A DNA stretch of 64,000 nucleotides from Rhinopithecus roxellana (lineage: Eukaryota > Chordata > Mammalia > Primates > Cercopithecidae), in the NCBI RefSeq assembly GCF_007565055.1, contig NC_044557.1, forward strand, positions 79,747,019 through 79,811,018. Direction: 5' to 3'. Numbering within the stretch: position 1 is the first letter of the stretch; every line of letters begins with the position of its first letter. Made by a program: the position numbers and the translations under genes. The notes beneath the pieces were generated by a model. The model was not told the origin of the DNA and ran no database searches. It worked only from the letters and a program-made list of their open reading frames with translations. Positions 1 to 12,090 of this stretch are shown one piece after another.

Positions 1-1035
1 TTGAATAAATGGTGCTGGGAAAATTGGCTAGCCATAAGTAGAAAGCTGAAACTGGATCCTTTCCTTACTCCTTATACGAAGATTAATTCAAGATGGATTA
101 GAGACTTAAATGTTAGACCTAATACCATAAAAACCCTAGAAGAAAACCCAGGTAGTACCATTCAGGACATAGGCATGGGCAAGGACTTCATGTCTAAAAC
201 ACCAAAAGCAACGGCAGCAAAAGCCAAAATTGACAAATGGGATCTAATTAAACTAAAGAGCTTCTGCACAGCAAAAGAAACTACCACCAGAGTGAACAGG
301 CAACCTACAGAACGGGAGAAAATTTTTGCAACCTACTCATCTGACAAAGGGCTAATATCCAGAATCTACAAAGAACTCAAACAAATATACAAGAAAAAAA
401 CAAACAACCCCATCAAAAAGTGGGCAAAGGATATGAACAGACATTTCTCAAAAGAAGACATTCATACAGCCAATAGACACATGAAAAAATGCTCATCATC
501 ACTGGCCATCAGAGAAATGCAAATCAAAACCACAATGAGATACCATCTCACACCAGTTAGAATGGCAATCATTAAAAAATCAGGAAACAACAGGTGTTGG
601 AGAGGATGTGGAGAAATAGGAACACTTTTACACTGTTGGTGGGATTGTAAACTAGTTCAACCATTATGGAAAACAGTATGGCAATTCCTCAAGGATCTAG
701 AACTAGATGTACCATATGACCCAGCCATCCCACTACTGGGTATATACCCAAAGGATTATCAATTATTCTACTACAAAGACACATGCACACGTATGTTTAT
801 TGCGGCACTATTCACAATAGCAAAGACTTGGAATCAACCCAAATGTCCATCTGTGACAGACTGGATTAAGAAAATGTGGCACATATACACCATGGAATAC
901 TATGCAGCCATAAAAAAGGATGAGTTTGCGTCCTTTGTAGGGGCATGGATGCAACTGGAAACCATCATTCTTAGCAAACTATCACAAGAAGAGAAAACCA
1001 AACACCGCATGTTCTCACTCATAGGTGGGAACTGA
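1..1035 (+). CDS. L1 ORF2 protein, C-terminal 344 codons (partial, open)
   Basis: This is the C-terminal region of the L1 endonuclease/reverse transcriptase that drives target-primed reverse transcription of L1 and Alu RNA. The frame is open from the window edge to the native TGA, with the usual C-terminus FSLIGGN. The family's C-terminal cysteine-rich motif is intact: C199, C203, H211 and C216 in local numbering (CX3CX7HX4C). The endonuclease and RT domains would lie to the left, so whether the full protein is intact cannot be judged. Substitutions relative to human L1 (for example CPSVTDWIKKMW) agree with a monkey copy. This is a transposon ORF, not a host gene. Confidence 0.9.
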   Translation: MNKWCWENWLAISRKLKLDPFLTPYTKINSRWIRDLNVRPNTIKTLEENPGSTIQDIGMGKDFMSKTPKATAAKAKIDKWDLIKLKSFCTAKETTTRVNRQPTEREKIFATYSSDKGLISRIYKELKQIYKKKTNNPIKKWAKDMNRHFSKEDIHTANRHMKKCSSSLAIREMQIKTTMRYHLTPVRMAIIKKSGNNRCWRGCGEIGTLLHCWWDCKLVQPLWKTVWQFLKDLELDVPYDPAIPLLGIYPKDYQLFYYKDTCTRMFIAALFTIAKTWNQPKCPSVTDWIKKMWHIYTMEYYAAIKKDEFASFVGAWMQLETIILSKLSQEEKTKHRMFSLIGGN

Positions 1036-1090
1036 ACAATGAGGAAACTTGGACTCGGGAAGGGGAACATCACACACTGGGGCCTATCAT

Positions 1091-1111
1091 GGGGAGGGGG
1101 GAGGGGGGAGG
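1091..1111 (+). other. G-quadruplex-prone tract in L1 3' UTR
   Basis: Runs of four, six and six G separated by single A occur here. L1 3' UTRs of primates are known to carry such G4-forming polypurine tracts. The structure is inferred from sequence only. Confidence 0.6.
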
Positions 1112-1270
1112 AATTGCATTGGGGAGTTATACATGATATAAATGATGACTTGATGGGTGCTGACGAGTTGAGGGGTGCAGCACACCAATATGGCACAAGT
1201 ATACATATGTAACAAACCTGCACGTTATGCACATGTACCCTAGAACTTAAAGTATAAAAAAAAAAAAAGA

Positions 1271-2639
1271 AAAGAAATAAAAAGGCACAACCACACACAA
1301 AAAAAGTCAATTATATTACATTATTTGTCACATTGTCATTTTTTAATTAAAGGATAAGCTCTCATAACTCTGACCTGATAAATTCTAATCTGAGTCATCC
1401 TTGCATCCATTAATCTGATACCAACCGAATTTACACAATAAATGTACAAAAGACTGAATTGAAAGAAAAGAAAGCACCAAAGGTAAGACTGGTAATTATT
1501 TCTTCCAGGCACCTGTTTTTACTGTAACTGAACAGCAGGATACTACACGACTCAAAAGAATGTCTAAAAGGAGGAATAAAGCAATTTTCACAGAAAAGTT
1601 AAAGATTGAGTGACTCCATTTTGTTGGCCTGTGTTATAAACTTAATGCTATTTAAATGTATTTTTTATAGTGTGTTAATAACAGTAATAAAAAAGAAAAA
1701 AATAACAACATACATCTATGTTATAACAAGCAGATGGTGGCTGGAGATGGGCTGTTCTCCAAATGTTCCCATTCTTTTCCAATTTATGATCAGTAAAAGG
1801 AATAAACATTTGTGTTCCTCCAGTCTGCCGTAATATTCCAGCTAAAGTCATAGAGCCTCAATGTTTTAACAGATGAAGAGTCCATACAATAATTATTTAT
1901 CATTCTAAACTTGGAATTGCTAGTCTAAACCATGAGTGGTGAATTAGAAAGTTCGAGAACGTTATTTTTGGGATTATAGGCAATATTTTTGCCATCATTA
2001 GAATTCTTCCATTGGAAAGGATTATCCAATAATAATTTATCATCATAATTTAACAAAGACATACTTTACTCCCCCAAATTTTCTCCCATGGTAAGTTGTT
2101 TCAGTAAACAACATAATGGAATATACCAGTCAAACATACTAATGTACATATTTGCAATCTTGTTTCTGGAGTATTTTTGGTGACATGGATTAGCATTGAT
2201 CTTTAAAATCCAAGTGGGGACATCTTTAGGAAAATATACACCATACATCAAATAGACTCACCTTAATCATAGGGATTCCATGATCTGTGCTTACCAGTTG
2301 GTCTTATGCCATACAACTCAACCTCCGTTCTAATTATTTTCACATCTAGGTTTATTACATTCTTGATATCCCATTTTATTAGGCTAGTCCAAGAAAATTG
2401 TGGCATGGAAGATATCGTCTTTCTCCATCAATTTATCATCATTTTGGAAAATGTACCTGAATTGCACATACCCTTTTTTGTCATCAATAGATAACCAAAG
2501 TCCTCATGCCCTTCTTTATTTTTTTCTAAGGAACCAATGCTGTTCATGGAGTCTTATATAATTTCACACTAAAGCATAAATGAGTGCTATACATAAAAGT
2601 ATTATAGATATAGATGCAATAAAACCTTAAGTCAGTCGC
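1271..2639. other. No recognised gene or repeat
   Basis: AT-rich unique-looking sequence follows the L1 tail. Only short frames are present. I see no splice-flanked frame or RNA gene. Confidence 0.5.
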
Positions 2640-3295
2640 TTCTTCTATGTCTACTGCAACTGTCTCAGCTCAAACTCTGAAAAGTTCTCATCTGGCCTCC
2701 TACAACAGCCTCTGAAATGATCTCTCTTTCTCCACAGCCTGGTACCCCTTTAATCCAAGCCAGAATACATTTGTGTAATATTTTTTAAAAAGATAATGTT
2801 TATACTGCTATTCTCTCTGCCTCAAAAATTTCCCCATTCAGTACTCGTTAACATCTATAAACTAACCCTTCTCTAATAATCTGACATTATCTCCTACTAT
2901 ACAACTCTTATATCTTATATTTCAACCTTACTAAATGACTAACAATTTCCATACGCTTGACAATGTTACACACTGCTATGTTTTATTCAGGTTGTGTTTG
3001 TTTTTTCTTTTGCTTCTTTTGGCTGAAATGAGTTCCATGTCGATTCATCTGTTAAAATCCTATTGCTCTTTAAGACATAACTCTATTATAAGCTCCTTTC
3101 TGAAGCTTATCTTGGTACGTGTTTCAAAAAAACCATTCCCTCCTTGATTACCTTTATGTATACCTGTGTTTTTTTCTTTCTCACATTAGATTGTAAGCCA
3201 ATGCCTTAAGGGCAGTAACTATGCATAAATCTTTGTCTTATTTGTCTTTCTATCTCCTACAACTAAGCATTGTAGGTGCTTTATGCATGTGTGTT
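2640..3295 (+). mobile_element. L2 (LINE-2) 3' end, ancient
   Basis: Diverged match to the 3' end of mammalian LINE-2. A CTACTGCAAC...GGCCTCCTACAACAGCCTC block lies near the start. The tail block runs ACATTAGATTGTAAGCC, AAGGGCAGTAACTATG, CTCCTACAACTAAGCATTGTAGGTGCT. Divergence is high, so the left limit is approximate. Confidence 0.6.
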
Positions 3296-3944
3296 AGTTG
3301 AAGAAGCTGAAATAACATAGTTGCAATTATTAAATTTCAAACATCACGAAACCAACAGAGAAAACATTTTTTTGGGGATGGAACTTACACACTTGAAGCT
3401 GTATATGTATACAGCTGCTTAATCATAAGGCTAATGTACAGATAATCTATATTCCTTACATGGATACTATAATAAACAATTGCTGGATACTTTCCCAACA
3501 TATATTTTACTTCCTTCTCCCTGTATTAATAATTCCCTGATTTCCCTAGCTTTGTGGTTTGAATGGAATAATTCATGCCTATTTAATAAAGTAAGCTTTG
3601 TTTTCCTTGTTCGTAAAAGAAAACTTCATTCCCAGCCACAGTGATTGGTTTAGATGAAATCACATGGCACAAGTCAAGCCAGTCAAAGCCAATGAAACTC
3701 AGTTCAGGGATTCAGGGTGAATTACCCGAGAAGAAAATTTGTGTTTCCTTGTAGATATGTAGACGTAAGTAAGGAAAGACATATCCCAAGGAAGTAAAGG
3801 CAATAATTTTGTGACATGGAGAAAAGAACATGCTTTGGAACAGAGTCAACTCTGAGAAATCAGAGCCAAATACAGGAATCTTGGTAATACAAATGAGCTT
3901 TGGATCAAGCTTTCTGTTCCCAGGAAGTTTATTACAAGCCAATT
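3296..3944. other. No recognised gene or repeat
   Basis: AT-rich sequence between the L2 tail and the minus-strand L1. Nothing identifiable. Confidence 0.45.
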
Positions 3945-4830
3945 TTTTTTGTTTGTTTTATCATATTTTTATTTTTCGGAGAATCTTAGGTTTATAGAAA
4001 GATTACACTGAAAGAACAGTGAGATCCCATATACTACCTCATCCCCTCAGTCCCAAATTTTCCTATTACTAACACCTTTCTTTAGTGTGGTACACTTGTT
4101 ATAATTAGTGAACTAACACTGATGTGTTATTATTAACAGAAGTCCATAGTTCACATTAGGGCTCATTCTTTGTGTTGCATATTTCTAGTTTTGACAAATA
4201 CATAATGCCATGTCCCTACCATTAGAGTATTTTTCACTATCCTAAAAATCCTCTATGCTCCAACTATTGTTCACTCCTTTCTCCCTGCAAACCTCTGGCA
4301 ATTATTGATCTTATTCTGTCTCCATAGATTCGCCTTTCTAGAATGTCATAAAGTTAAGATCAGATAAGATGTAGCTTTTTTTCAGGCTGGCTTTTTTCAC
4401 TTGTCAGCATATATTAAAGTTTCTTCCATGTTTTTTAATGAATGAATAGCACATTTTATTTTAGAATTGAACAATATTTTATTGTTTGGATTTACCACCA
4501 TTTGTTTATTCATTTCCCTACTGAAGGACAACTTGGTACTTCCAAATTACGGCATTATGAATTAAGCTCCCAAAAATTTATCTGAAGGTTTTTGTGTAGA
4601 TTATTAAATTTTCAGCTCATTTGGATAAATATCTAGGACAGCAATTGCTGAATCACATAGTAAACATATGTTTAGCATTGTAAAAAAGCTGCCAAACTGT
4701 TTTCCAAAATTGCTTTGCAATTTTGCACTTCCACTAACAATGAATGAAATTTCAGGTTACTTCTTATCCTTGCCAACATTTGTTTCCTTTAGTTTTCAAG
4801 GCAGCTTTCATGGGATTTTTTGGTTACTTG
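3945..4830 (-). mobile_element. L1M fragment (old LINE-1, 3' end)
   Basis: The T-rich stretch at 3942-3975 is the poly(A) tail in antisense. It is followed by the antisense L1MA/L1MB-type 3' UTR (GAGAATCTTAGGTTTATAGAAA) and antisense C-terminal ORF2 (GAACAATATTTTATTG..., CCTACTGAAGGACAACTTGG, CTGCCAAACTGTTTTCCAAAATTG). The copy is 5'-truncated and diverged, with no long open frame. Confidence 0.85.
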
Positions 4831-4904
4831 TAACTGATCAAATCCTAAGCAATAGAGTAATCCAGAAGTCTTAACTAAAAGTGGGAAAACACATAAGTGT
4901 AATA

Positions 4905-4950
4905 TAAATACTTTATAATATAAAGTATATATAAAGTATAATATAAAGTC
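4905..4950. repeat. AT-rich low-complexity (TATAATATAAAG)n
   Basis: Degenerate tandem TATAAAGTATA units. Confidence 0.6.
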
Positions 4951-4954
4951 CATG

Positions 4955-5070
4955 GCATCTGGATTAGAATTCTAGTTCTTTTATTTATTAAATGTAAAAT
5001 TTTAACAAGTTGGTTAGCCTCTCTGAATCCTGGTTTTCTTAGGGGTATACAAAATAGGAGGAATTATTCT
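4955..5070 (+). mobile_element. MIR SINE fragment
   Basis: MIR core-like text: TCTGGATTAGAATTCTAGTTC, then AAGTTGGTTAGCCTCTCTGAATCC and a diverged 'AAAATAGGAGGAATTATT'. Ancient mammal-wide SINE. Confidence 0.55.
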
Positions 5071-6243
5071 TCCCAACACTGCCATAAACCCTAACACAAA
5101 TGACAACCTAATAATCAGTGTATTAAAAAAGAAAGCCAGCTGTTAGATCATCCTGGAAATTAGAAAAAATGTAAAAGAGGAGAAACAGGTGTATTTTTAA
5201 TCTTCCTTTTGAATAAAACTCAGGTCAATTTAATTTCATCTTCACATTCTTTGCCTGTATCAAAAATATTTGAAAGAAAACTAAGCCACAAGTCTCAGAA
5301 TTAATCTCTCTTTCAAAACAGCAGATCTGAACTCTAGGACTTGTTCGTTAGCCTCTACCCTATTCACTCCCAAGCACTTAATGCACTATGTAATTAAGCA
5401 TAAAAATACCCGTTTTGTGCCCCCACACACTGATACTTAAACAGTAGTGTAATAACTTTTAAATGAAGAAACATAAAGTGAAAGTAAGATAATGCTTAAA
5501 CGTTTTTTTACAAAATGAATTTCCTCTGCCTAATACAGAAATCCACAAAGAGATATTTTACTCTTTCCTCAATATTTTCTGTTCATCTCTTCCCATGCTT
5601 GTGTAAACATGTTGTTCTTTTTCAATCTTTTTATTCTTCAGAAAACAGATCTTCACTGAAATAATCTCTTGGCTCTGTCATACAGCCCCTATCCTTAAAG
5701 TTTTCTTATATGTTCTCTTACATTTCTTAGGCCAAATATAAGAGTAATGTGAATAAAGCATTACAATATTTTAGTATGTATCCCAATTTTTATTTTGCCT
5801 GAGGATGGTCTTTAGCAGACAAGTTAATCAAATTCAACTACCTAGTATGTGGCTCTTTTTGCTAAGTACGTTGTAGGAATTCCTGGGAAACTACAAAGAA
5901 TTGTACACGTGAAAAATCTCTAGCTTTCTTTCTCCACCATTTTTAGAGTTTATTTTTTCTTAAGAATTCCATAAGCTCCAGTAAATTCTTTAGACTAACC
6001 CAGATAATTATTGATTTCTCAGGTTTTCCTATTTCTAAAAAGCTTATTTTTCCTTTTTTTGTTTTTTCTTTTTTTCTCTGCTAAACATTATTTATGACAA
6101 TTAATAAAGTTTATAATTATAAAATTTGGTCAAAATCTAGATTCTAAAAGCTACACAATAATAATAAAACATGACACAACGATAAATCATTTCACTTTGG
6201 TAATTTATAGGTTGTGCTTATCTAAGCGACTAATATACATATT
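5071..6243. other. No recognised gene or repeat
   Basis: AT-rich, with T-rich tracts near 6050-6080. No frame, RNA gene or transposon that I can name. Confidence 0.45.
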
Positions 6244-6261
6244 GAAATGCATCAACAAGTA

Positions 6262-6559
6262 GCCGGGTGCGGTGGTTCACCCCTGTAATCCCAGCACTTT
6301 GGGAGGACGAGGTGGGTGGATCACGAGGTCAGGTGATCGAGACCATCCTAGCCAACATGGTGAAATCCCGTTTCTACTAAAAATACAAAAATTAGCTGGG
6401 TATGGTGGCACATGCCTGTAATCCCAGATATTCAGGAGGCTGAGGCAGGAGAATCGCTTGAACCCAGCAGGCGGAAGTTGCAGTGAGCGGAGATCACGTC
6501 ACTGCACTCCAGACTGGGTGACAGAGTAAGACCCCATTTCCAAAAAAAAAAAAAAAAAA
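6262..6559 (+). mobile_element. AluS (AluSc-like), full length
   Basis: Complete dimeric Alu with both monomers, middle A-rich linker and poly(A) 6542-6559. The text GATCACGAGGTCAGGTGATCGAGACCATCCTAGCCAACATGG points to an AluSc-like subfamily. The TSD is GAAATGCATCAACAAGTAG (6244-6262) and GAAATGCATCGACAAATAG (6560-6578), two mismatches. Confidence 0.95.
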
Positions 6560-6651
6560 GAAATGCATCGACAAATAGTGACTACCCAAGATGTGCCAGA
6601 AACTGCTGCATTAGATATGAGAGGTACCAAGTCAAGTGGAGCCTATTTTCT

Positions 6652-6976
6652 TTTGTTGTTGTTGTTGTTGTTGTCGTTGTTGTTTTTGTTCTTGTTGAGA
6701 TGGAGTCTGTTTCTGTTGCCCAGGCTGAAGCGCATGCAGGGGTGGGATCTCGGCTCCCTGCAACCTCCGCCTCCTGGGTTCAAGCGATTCTCCTGCTGGG
6801 AGAGTAGCTGGAATTATAGGCGTGCGCCATTACGCCCACCTAATTTTTGTATCTTTAGTAAAGACGGGGTTTCACCATGTTGGTCAAGCTGGTTTCGAGC
6901 TCCTAACCTCGTGATTTGCCTGACTCAGCTTCCCAAAGTGCTGGAATTACAGGAGTAAGCCACCACACCCAGCCTA
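6652..6976 (-). mobile_element. AluS/Y-type element with (GTT)n tail
   Basis: Full-length antisense Alu. Its poly(A) tail has become a (GTT)n/(AAC)n microsatellite (about 6653-6700). A perfect 18-bp TSD, AAGTGGAGCCTATTTTCT, flanks it at 6634-6651 and 6977-6994. It lies in opposite orientation to the Alu at 6262-6559. Confidence 0.95.
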
Positions 6977-6994
6977 AGTGGAGCCTATTTTCTC

Positions 6995-7510
6995 AAGAAG
7001 CTTACAGTCTAGTAGAATGTGATGGGAATATAAACAAGCACAATGATGTGTTATGGCTCCTATGGCTAATAGGAGAAGTATAAGCCAAAGAACAATCAGT
7101 TAAACCAAAGATTAACAACAGCAGTAAGTCAGGTTATTGCTGAACAGAAAAAGAGGCCAGAACTGTCTAGCAGAAACTGAAATTATGGCAGACCAGCTAA
7201 GTGAGAGCTGGAGCCATGAAGGTGACAGAGGTCCTGCAAGAACAAAAGTCTGTGGAAGAGAAGGGGAAAATACATTGGCTTTCTAGATCTTTCCTTTTGA
7301 ATCATCAGCCAGTGTGTTGTGCTTGCAAATGTACAAAATCCAACTTCAAACCGACTAACCTGAGAGCTTGAGAAATCTACCCCACAGCAGTCAAGCTCCC
7401 AACAACACAGAGCAGACCAGGAGAAAGACACAAAATAAGTCAGAGGGCCAACAAGCTGGACATTTCATACGTATTATGATAAAATCTGAGCAAAGTAGGG
7501 TGAGGGCATA
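6995..7510. other. No recognised gene or repeat
   Basis: A minus-strand frame of about 80 codons exists here but has no recognisable domain. Treated as chance or old repeat sequence. Confidence 0.45.
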
Positions 7511-7527
7511 AGAGAATTGATTAATTT

Positions 7528-7813
7528 GGCCAGGCGTGGGGTGCCTCACGCCTGTAATCCCAGCACTTTGGGAGGCTGAGGCAGGTAGATCACGAGGTCA
7601 GGAGATCGAGACCATCCTGGCTAACACAGTGAAACCCCATCTCTACTAAAAATGCAAAACATTAGCCAGGCATGGTGGTGGGAGCCTGCAGTCCCAGCTA
7701 CCAGGGAGGCTGAGGCAGGAGAATTGCTTGAACCCGAGAGGCGTAGGTTGCAGTGAGCCAAGTTCGCACCACTGCACTCCAGCCTGAGCGACAGACAGAG
7801 CAACATTCCACCT

Positions 7814-7847
<34 letters not shown>
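7528..7847 (+). mobile_element. AluY-like element, full length, long poly(A)
   Basis: Dimeric Alu with the AluY-type block GATCACGAGGTCAGGAGATCGAGACCATCCTGGCTAACAC and a 33-bp pure A tail at 7815-7847. The TSD AATTGATTAATT is at 7515-7526 and 7867-7878. Confidence 0.93.
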
Positions 7848-7849
<2 letters not shown>

Positions 7850-7879
7850 AAAGAAAACAAAAGAAAAATTGATTAATTC

Positions 7880-10809
7880 TGGGATGAAAAATGAGAAGCA
7901 TCCATAAACTCCTTTTGGTAATATAAAAGACAGGGAAAGAAGGAAAGAAAGAGAGTGGGGCGAGGAGAGATAGACAAAGAAGAGTCAAAAATTAAAGCCA
8001 TCTTATCTTCAGCCTTATTTTCCAAAAGAAAAAGTGGTTACAACTTATTGTCTACTTTCTGTTAGTAACAAAAGAAACATTTCAGATAGTAAGATGTAAA
8101 TTGGTGCAGATAAAACATTTCTATAAGGGTGGCAGTTCACCACTACTAGCAGAAGAATGCCACTGTCATATAGAACCTTTTCTATTCAGATTCAGTGTCC
8201 TAATTGCCTTGACTGAAGACAGGACACTAAGAGGAGAATTTAAATATTTACCTTTCAGGTTTCAAGGCACTCCAAAATTGGTAGTGATCAACAACTAAAA
8301 CAGAAATTTTCCATTTAAGTATTTATTATAGCATTCTAAGTTCAACCCTAGAATAAACTCCAGTGTTGAATCTTTTACATATCATAATTTATTTCATTCC
8401 CAAAGGCTGGCAAGAATCAATAAAATAAGAAGAGTGTTGGGGTGCATGAGATGTAGTAGAAACTAAATGAAGCAGAGTCCAAAAGCTTACAAAACCACAA
8501 TGAAACAAGACTGTAAAAGTCTGAGCCTATTCAGCACAATGCACAATAGCCAAGAATAAATTGAGAATCAATAACCTCAAATGCTGAAATTGCCTACGAA
8601 CTTTGAACATTGATATTTATCTTTTCTTTTTAAAGCAATGCATTAACAGGGTCATGGAGTCTTATGAAAACCACAGCATATGAAATTTTATTTCCCCTGA
8701 TGACCTCATGAATCTTATTTTGCCTTATGCCACAAACATTGCATGGCCATACACATTTCTTGATGTGAGAAATATGCCCCTGAAAAGGCTGGAACTAAAG
8801 GCTGTAGCAAACTTATAATTCTATGTGTGTTTAATTTCATTTATGTGTTCCAATTTTTTTTCAAAATATGCCTGTTAGCAATAGAAGGAAACACAAATCG
8901 GTACTTTCGATCTCCCAAATCTACTGCTGTGCCTTCCTGCGTTTGCCTTCTAGCAGAAAAAAAAAAAAATACCTCCAAATTCTCAAAAAACTAATGAATC
9001 ATTAAAACTACAGTTTACTTGAAGCCAACAGAACTTTTACTAAGAAAAGAAAACCATTCCATGATTTAATCCTAAATCTCTGGATTTCAATATTGCCTGC
9101 TTTGAATTTAAGTTGTCTCTCAAAATTGTAAAAAGCTGTAAAGTTTCTCTGATGGCCCCAATGACCATTTGGAAAGTATTTTCCCTAGTCTGTGAACAGG
9201 AAATAGCATATTGATATTATCACTGTGTCTGCAAATAGAATAACTCCAGGACTATCTTTGGGGGATAGGGAAGGCGTGTCAGGGGAGTGCCTGCCTTGAT
9301 TAGACTCTCATTCTTATTCAGCAGTTGCTCAAGAAAAACTTGAAGGTATTTCTAAGATTATTCTGCACACCCTAGAGTAGGTGAAAAAATATGAGAAGCT
9401 TTTGCTAAGGATCCTGTTTCTCTAAAAGGACTGAGAAATGAGGTTCACTAAAGACAAGCATTTTGCTTCTACAAGACAGAATAATTGTAATGTTCTTAGT
9501 TTAGAGGACGTGTGGTTGCATATTTGACTGACCATTCCAATCTACTTTATACCAGCATGGTCCCTGTGATTCAAATGGCTTGCCAGAGTGCTACTGGAGG
9601 CTTAAAAAACATCAGAGAGAAGAAGTTCCAAGCTTTCGACACTCATCATTCAAATTTGTATTGGTTTTCACCCAAAGAGCTTACCAATTCCTGTGGAAAA
9701 CACAGATACTACGGAAAGATGTAGGAAGAGAAGAGGACAGAATTTGAAAAGGTCATCTGTTTGAATCCTTCAGACTGTTGAATGTCCAAGTCATTCAGAA
9801 CAAATACCTAGTTTCTTGAAGACCTCAGGGAGGGAATGAATAGAGAGAAAGGATAGATTTATTGAGTGTCTAATGAATGTAATCTCAACATCTGCCCTAT
9901 CCCATGATACTACATTCCATCGCCTTCATATTAAAAAATGTATTCCTTGTGCTTAGTTGTAATCTTTCTTCCTTAATTTTTACTAACTTTTATTGTGTTT
10001 TTGTTGTCCAGAATCATAAAGAATAGCTGTCCTGCAAACCTCCTCAGTTTACTATATTTGTACAGATAAAGATCATAATCAAAACACCCTTTGGACTTTC
10101 CTAAGTTCACCACTCAGTCTCCTTAGTCATTCTTAATATATTTTTACTATTTTAAGCATCTTGTGATATTCCATTTTTGCTCACCCTTTTTTAATATTGT
10201 AAAATTAAATTAAAAGATTACCTTATAGCCTATGTATTGTATTCTTTTTTCTACATAAAATCAGGTAGCCTTATTTCCACAATGTCATTAAGCTGACTCA
10301 TTCAGAGTCTACTCAACCAAGCTCCAGATACTTTTCTTTTTTGTTTTTATGCACAGATAGTCCTTCCTTGAACTTTGTTTATAATGTTTACATTTTGTCC
10401 CTAAGCAAACTGAGCTATATTGTGGTTACAGCCAGGGGATGTAAGGAATTAAAGATAACAGATTTTAGAAAGTCACCTTGAGACTTTACACTAGTTTCCT
10501 CTTGCACCAAATTTTAAGAGCAAGTTTCAAAACTTTTTGTAATCAATTTCGATAAATTTGCTCAGTTTTTTTTGTTTGTTTTAATGTCTCACTGATAAAA
10601 GGCAAAATTTTAACATAGTCAACAAATTACTCAGCTGAGAGCTTAGTTCCTTAGAGAAAATATGACACATACAGGAAATTATACTTTAAGATAAAGAGGA
10701 TTCACTAAAAATAAATGAATTAAAAAAGAGTTGGTTGGTCAAAATTCATATCATGAATAAAATCTGGAAATGTTGAGGCAATCAAACTAAACTTTAGTAT
10801 TTGGATGCC
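7880..10809. other. Long stretch without recognised gene or repeat
   Basis: AT-rich with a few A-runs (near 8957). No LINE, SINE or LTR text that I can name, and no splice-flanked frame that stands out. Very old diverged repeats may be hidden here. Confidence 0.45.
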
Positions 10810-10848
10810 AAAAAAAAAAAAAAAAAAAGAGAGAGAGAGAGAGAGAGA
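10810..10848 (+). repeat. (A)19(GA)10 microsatellite
   Basis: Pure A-run at 10810-10828 followed by ten GA units. Confidence 0.95.
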
Positions 10849-11219
10849 ACTAGCTCGTCTTAGCTGCTAGGTAGTTTTCAATGTCAGCATATGGGAATGT
10901 GTCTATATCCAAGATAGAGATGATAAAATACTCAGCCTTAGATCAAAACTAAATGGATATCTTCTTGGGAGTCTGCATGTGCCTCAATGAAATCTAGTCT
11001 TTCTGAGATATGTATCAATTTACAAGTGTACATCCAATTTTTAAATAGTTAGAAAATCATAATTATATTAATTTAAAATGACAGCCATTATTTTTACCTA
11101 TTTGGATTCTTTCCAGCTTGCAAACTAAGACATCACTCAACTTTTTATCATAAAACCAAAAATACATAGACTTTTCACAGATTGTTTGGGATGTATTGGT
11201 ACCTCACTCAGCAAACTGC
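10849..11219. other. No recognised gene or repeat
   Basis: AT-rich sequence, nothing identifiable. Confidence 0.45.
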
Positions 11220-11515
11220 AGGACCTCAAACTTTCCTCTTCCTTTGACACCCGCATTCATTTAGTCTCAAAAGACAGCTCAAAACTTCAGACATTTTTGA
11301 GTTAGACTCTTCCTTCATTCCACATGGTTGATTATCACCAAGACCTGTCAAAGTTTAACTTGAACTGTTTCTTATTCAATACTTCCTCTTTTCTCCAACA
11401 GCCAGTACATATGCTGTACCTTCCTCATCTTAATAGTCTGCCAGTTATTTTCAACCATTCTCAGGTGAATGTCATGACATTGGATGATCTTCTTTTTGCT
11501 ACGAGATGCATATAG
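11220..11515 (+). mobile_element. Possible L2 ORF2-region fragment
   Basis: Pyrimidine-rich text (CTTCCTTCATTCCACATGG..., CTCTTTTCTCCAACAGCCAG) resembles the L2 region downstream of the RT domain, but divergence is high. Family call is tentative. Confidence 0.35.
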
Positions 11516-12015
11516 CTTAAATATTTCTTTCCTAGCTTCACTTTTTGTTCTAAATCTTTTCGACTTCTTTATTATTTAGGACATTGGTTACACATTATAG
11601 AAAACTCAATAATGTAAAATAAATTAGTCACATGACCACACATAGCCACTAGGAAAGCTGGAACATGTTGTGTACATGGGCATCCATGAACATAGCTAAA
11701 ACCAGAGTCAGACTGCATACTACTAAAAAGAAGGAGAGACTGGATACTACTAACAATTAGCAGTCTCTGTGTAGCAACACAAAAATACTTTGTATTTTTT
11801 ACATGTCCCTGGTAAAAGCACTGTTAGATAGAAAGAATTATAGTATGAGTAGTCCAAAACTTAAAACAAGAATAAACTATCCCCTGGCAAGGCTTAAAAT
11901 TCATCCAAGATGCCCCCTACCCAGCCTTTGGAGGAAAAAAAAAAATTTTAAGTGATTGACTATTAGCAATTCTGGCTCTCAATTTCTATTCAATAAGAGT
12001 AGCTCTGCTTTTTTA
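11516..12015. other. No recognised gene or repeat
   Basis: Nothing identifiable. Confidence 0.45.
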
Positions 12016-12016
12016 C

Positions 12017-12090
12017 CTATATATATATATGTGTATAAATATATGCATAGATAATATATATGTAAAATATGTGCATATATGTAAATATAT
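12017..12090. repeat. (TA)n-rich imperfect repeat
   Basis: TATATATATATATGTGTATAAATATATG and related units; low-complexity AT repeat. Confidence 0.85.

Larger units (their letters stand above)
1..1270 (+). mobile_element. L1 (LINE-1) 3' end, young primate (catarrhine) subfamily
   Basis: This is the 3' part of a primate LINE-1; its 5' part lies outside the window. It holds the end of ORF2 (stop at 1033-1035), the 3' UTR (1036-1248) with the G-rich tract at 1091-1111, a conserved end (CTAGAACTTAAAGTATA at 1231-1247) and a poly(A) tail from about 1248. The 3' UTR text (GGGGCCTATCATGGGGAGG and a short repeat GGGTGCTGACGAGTTG) fits a catarrhine or Old World monkey L1 rather than the youngest human L1HS. 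The ORF is still open over all 344 visible codons, so the copy is fairly young. The TSD cannot be checked because the 5' end is missing. Confidence 0.95.

Noticed and set aside
6563..6958. 131-codon plus-strand open frame
   Set aside because: It runs through the (GTT)n tail and body of the antisense Alu at 6652-6976; a typical Alu chance frame.
7621..7988. Minus-strand frames with Alu-type peptide text
   Set aside because: They are translations of the antisense strand of the AluY at 7528 and its poly(A) tail.
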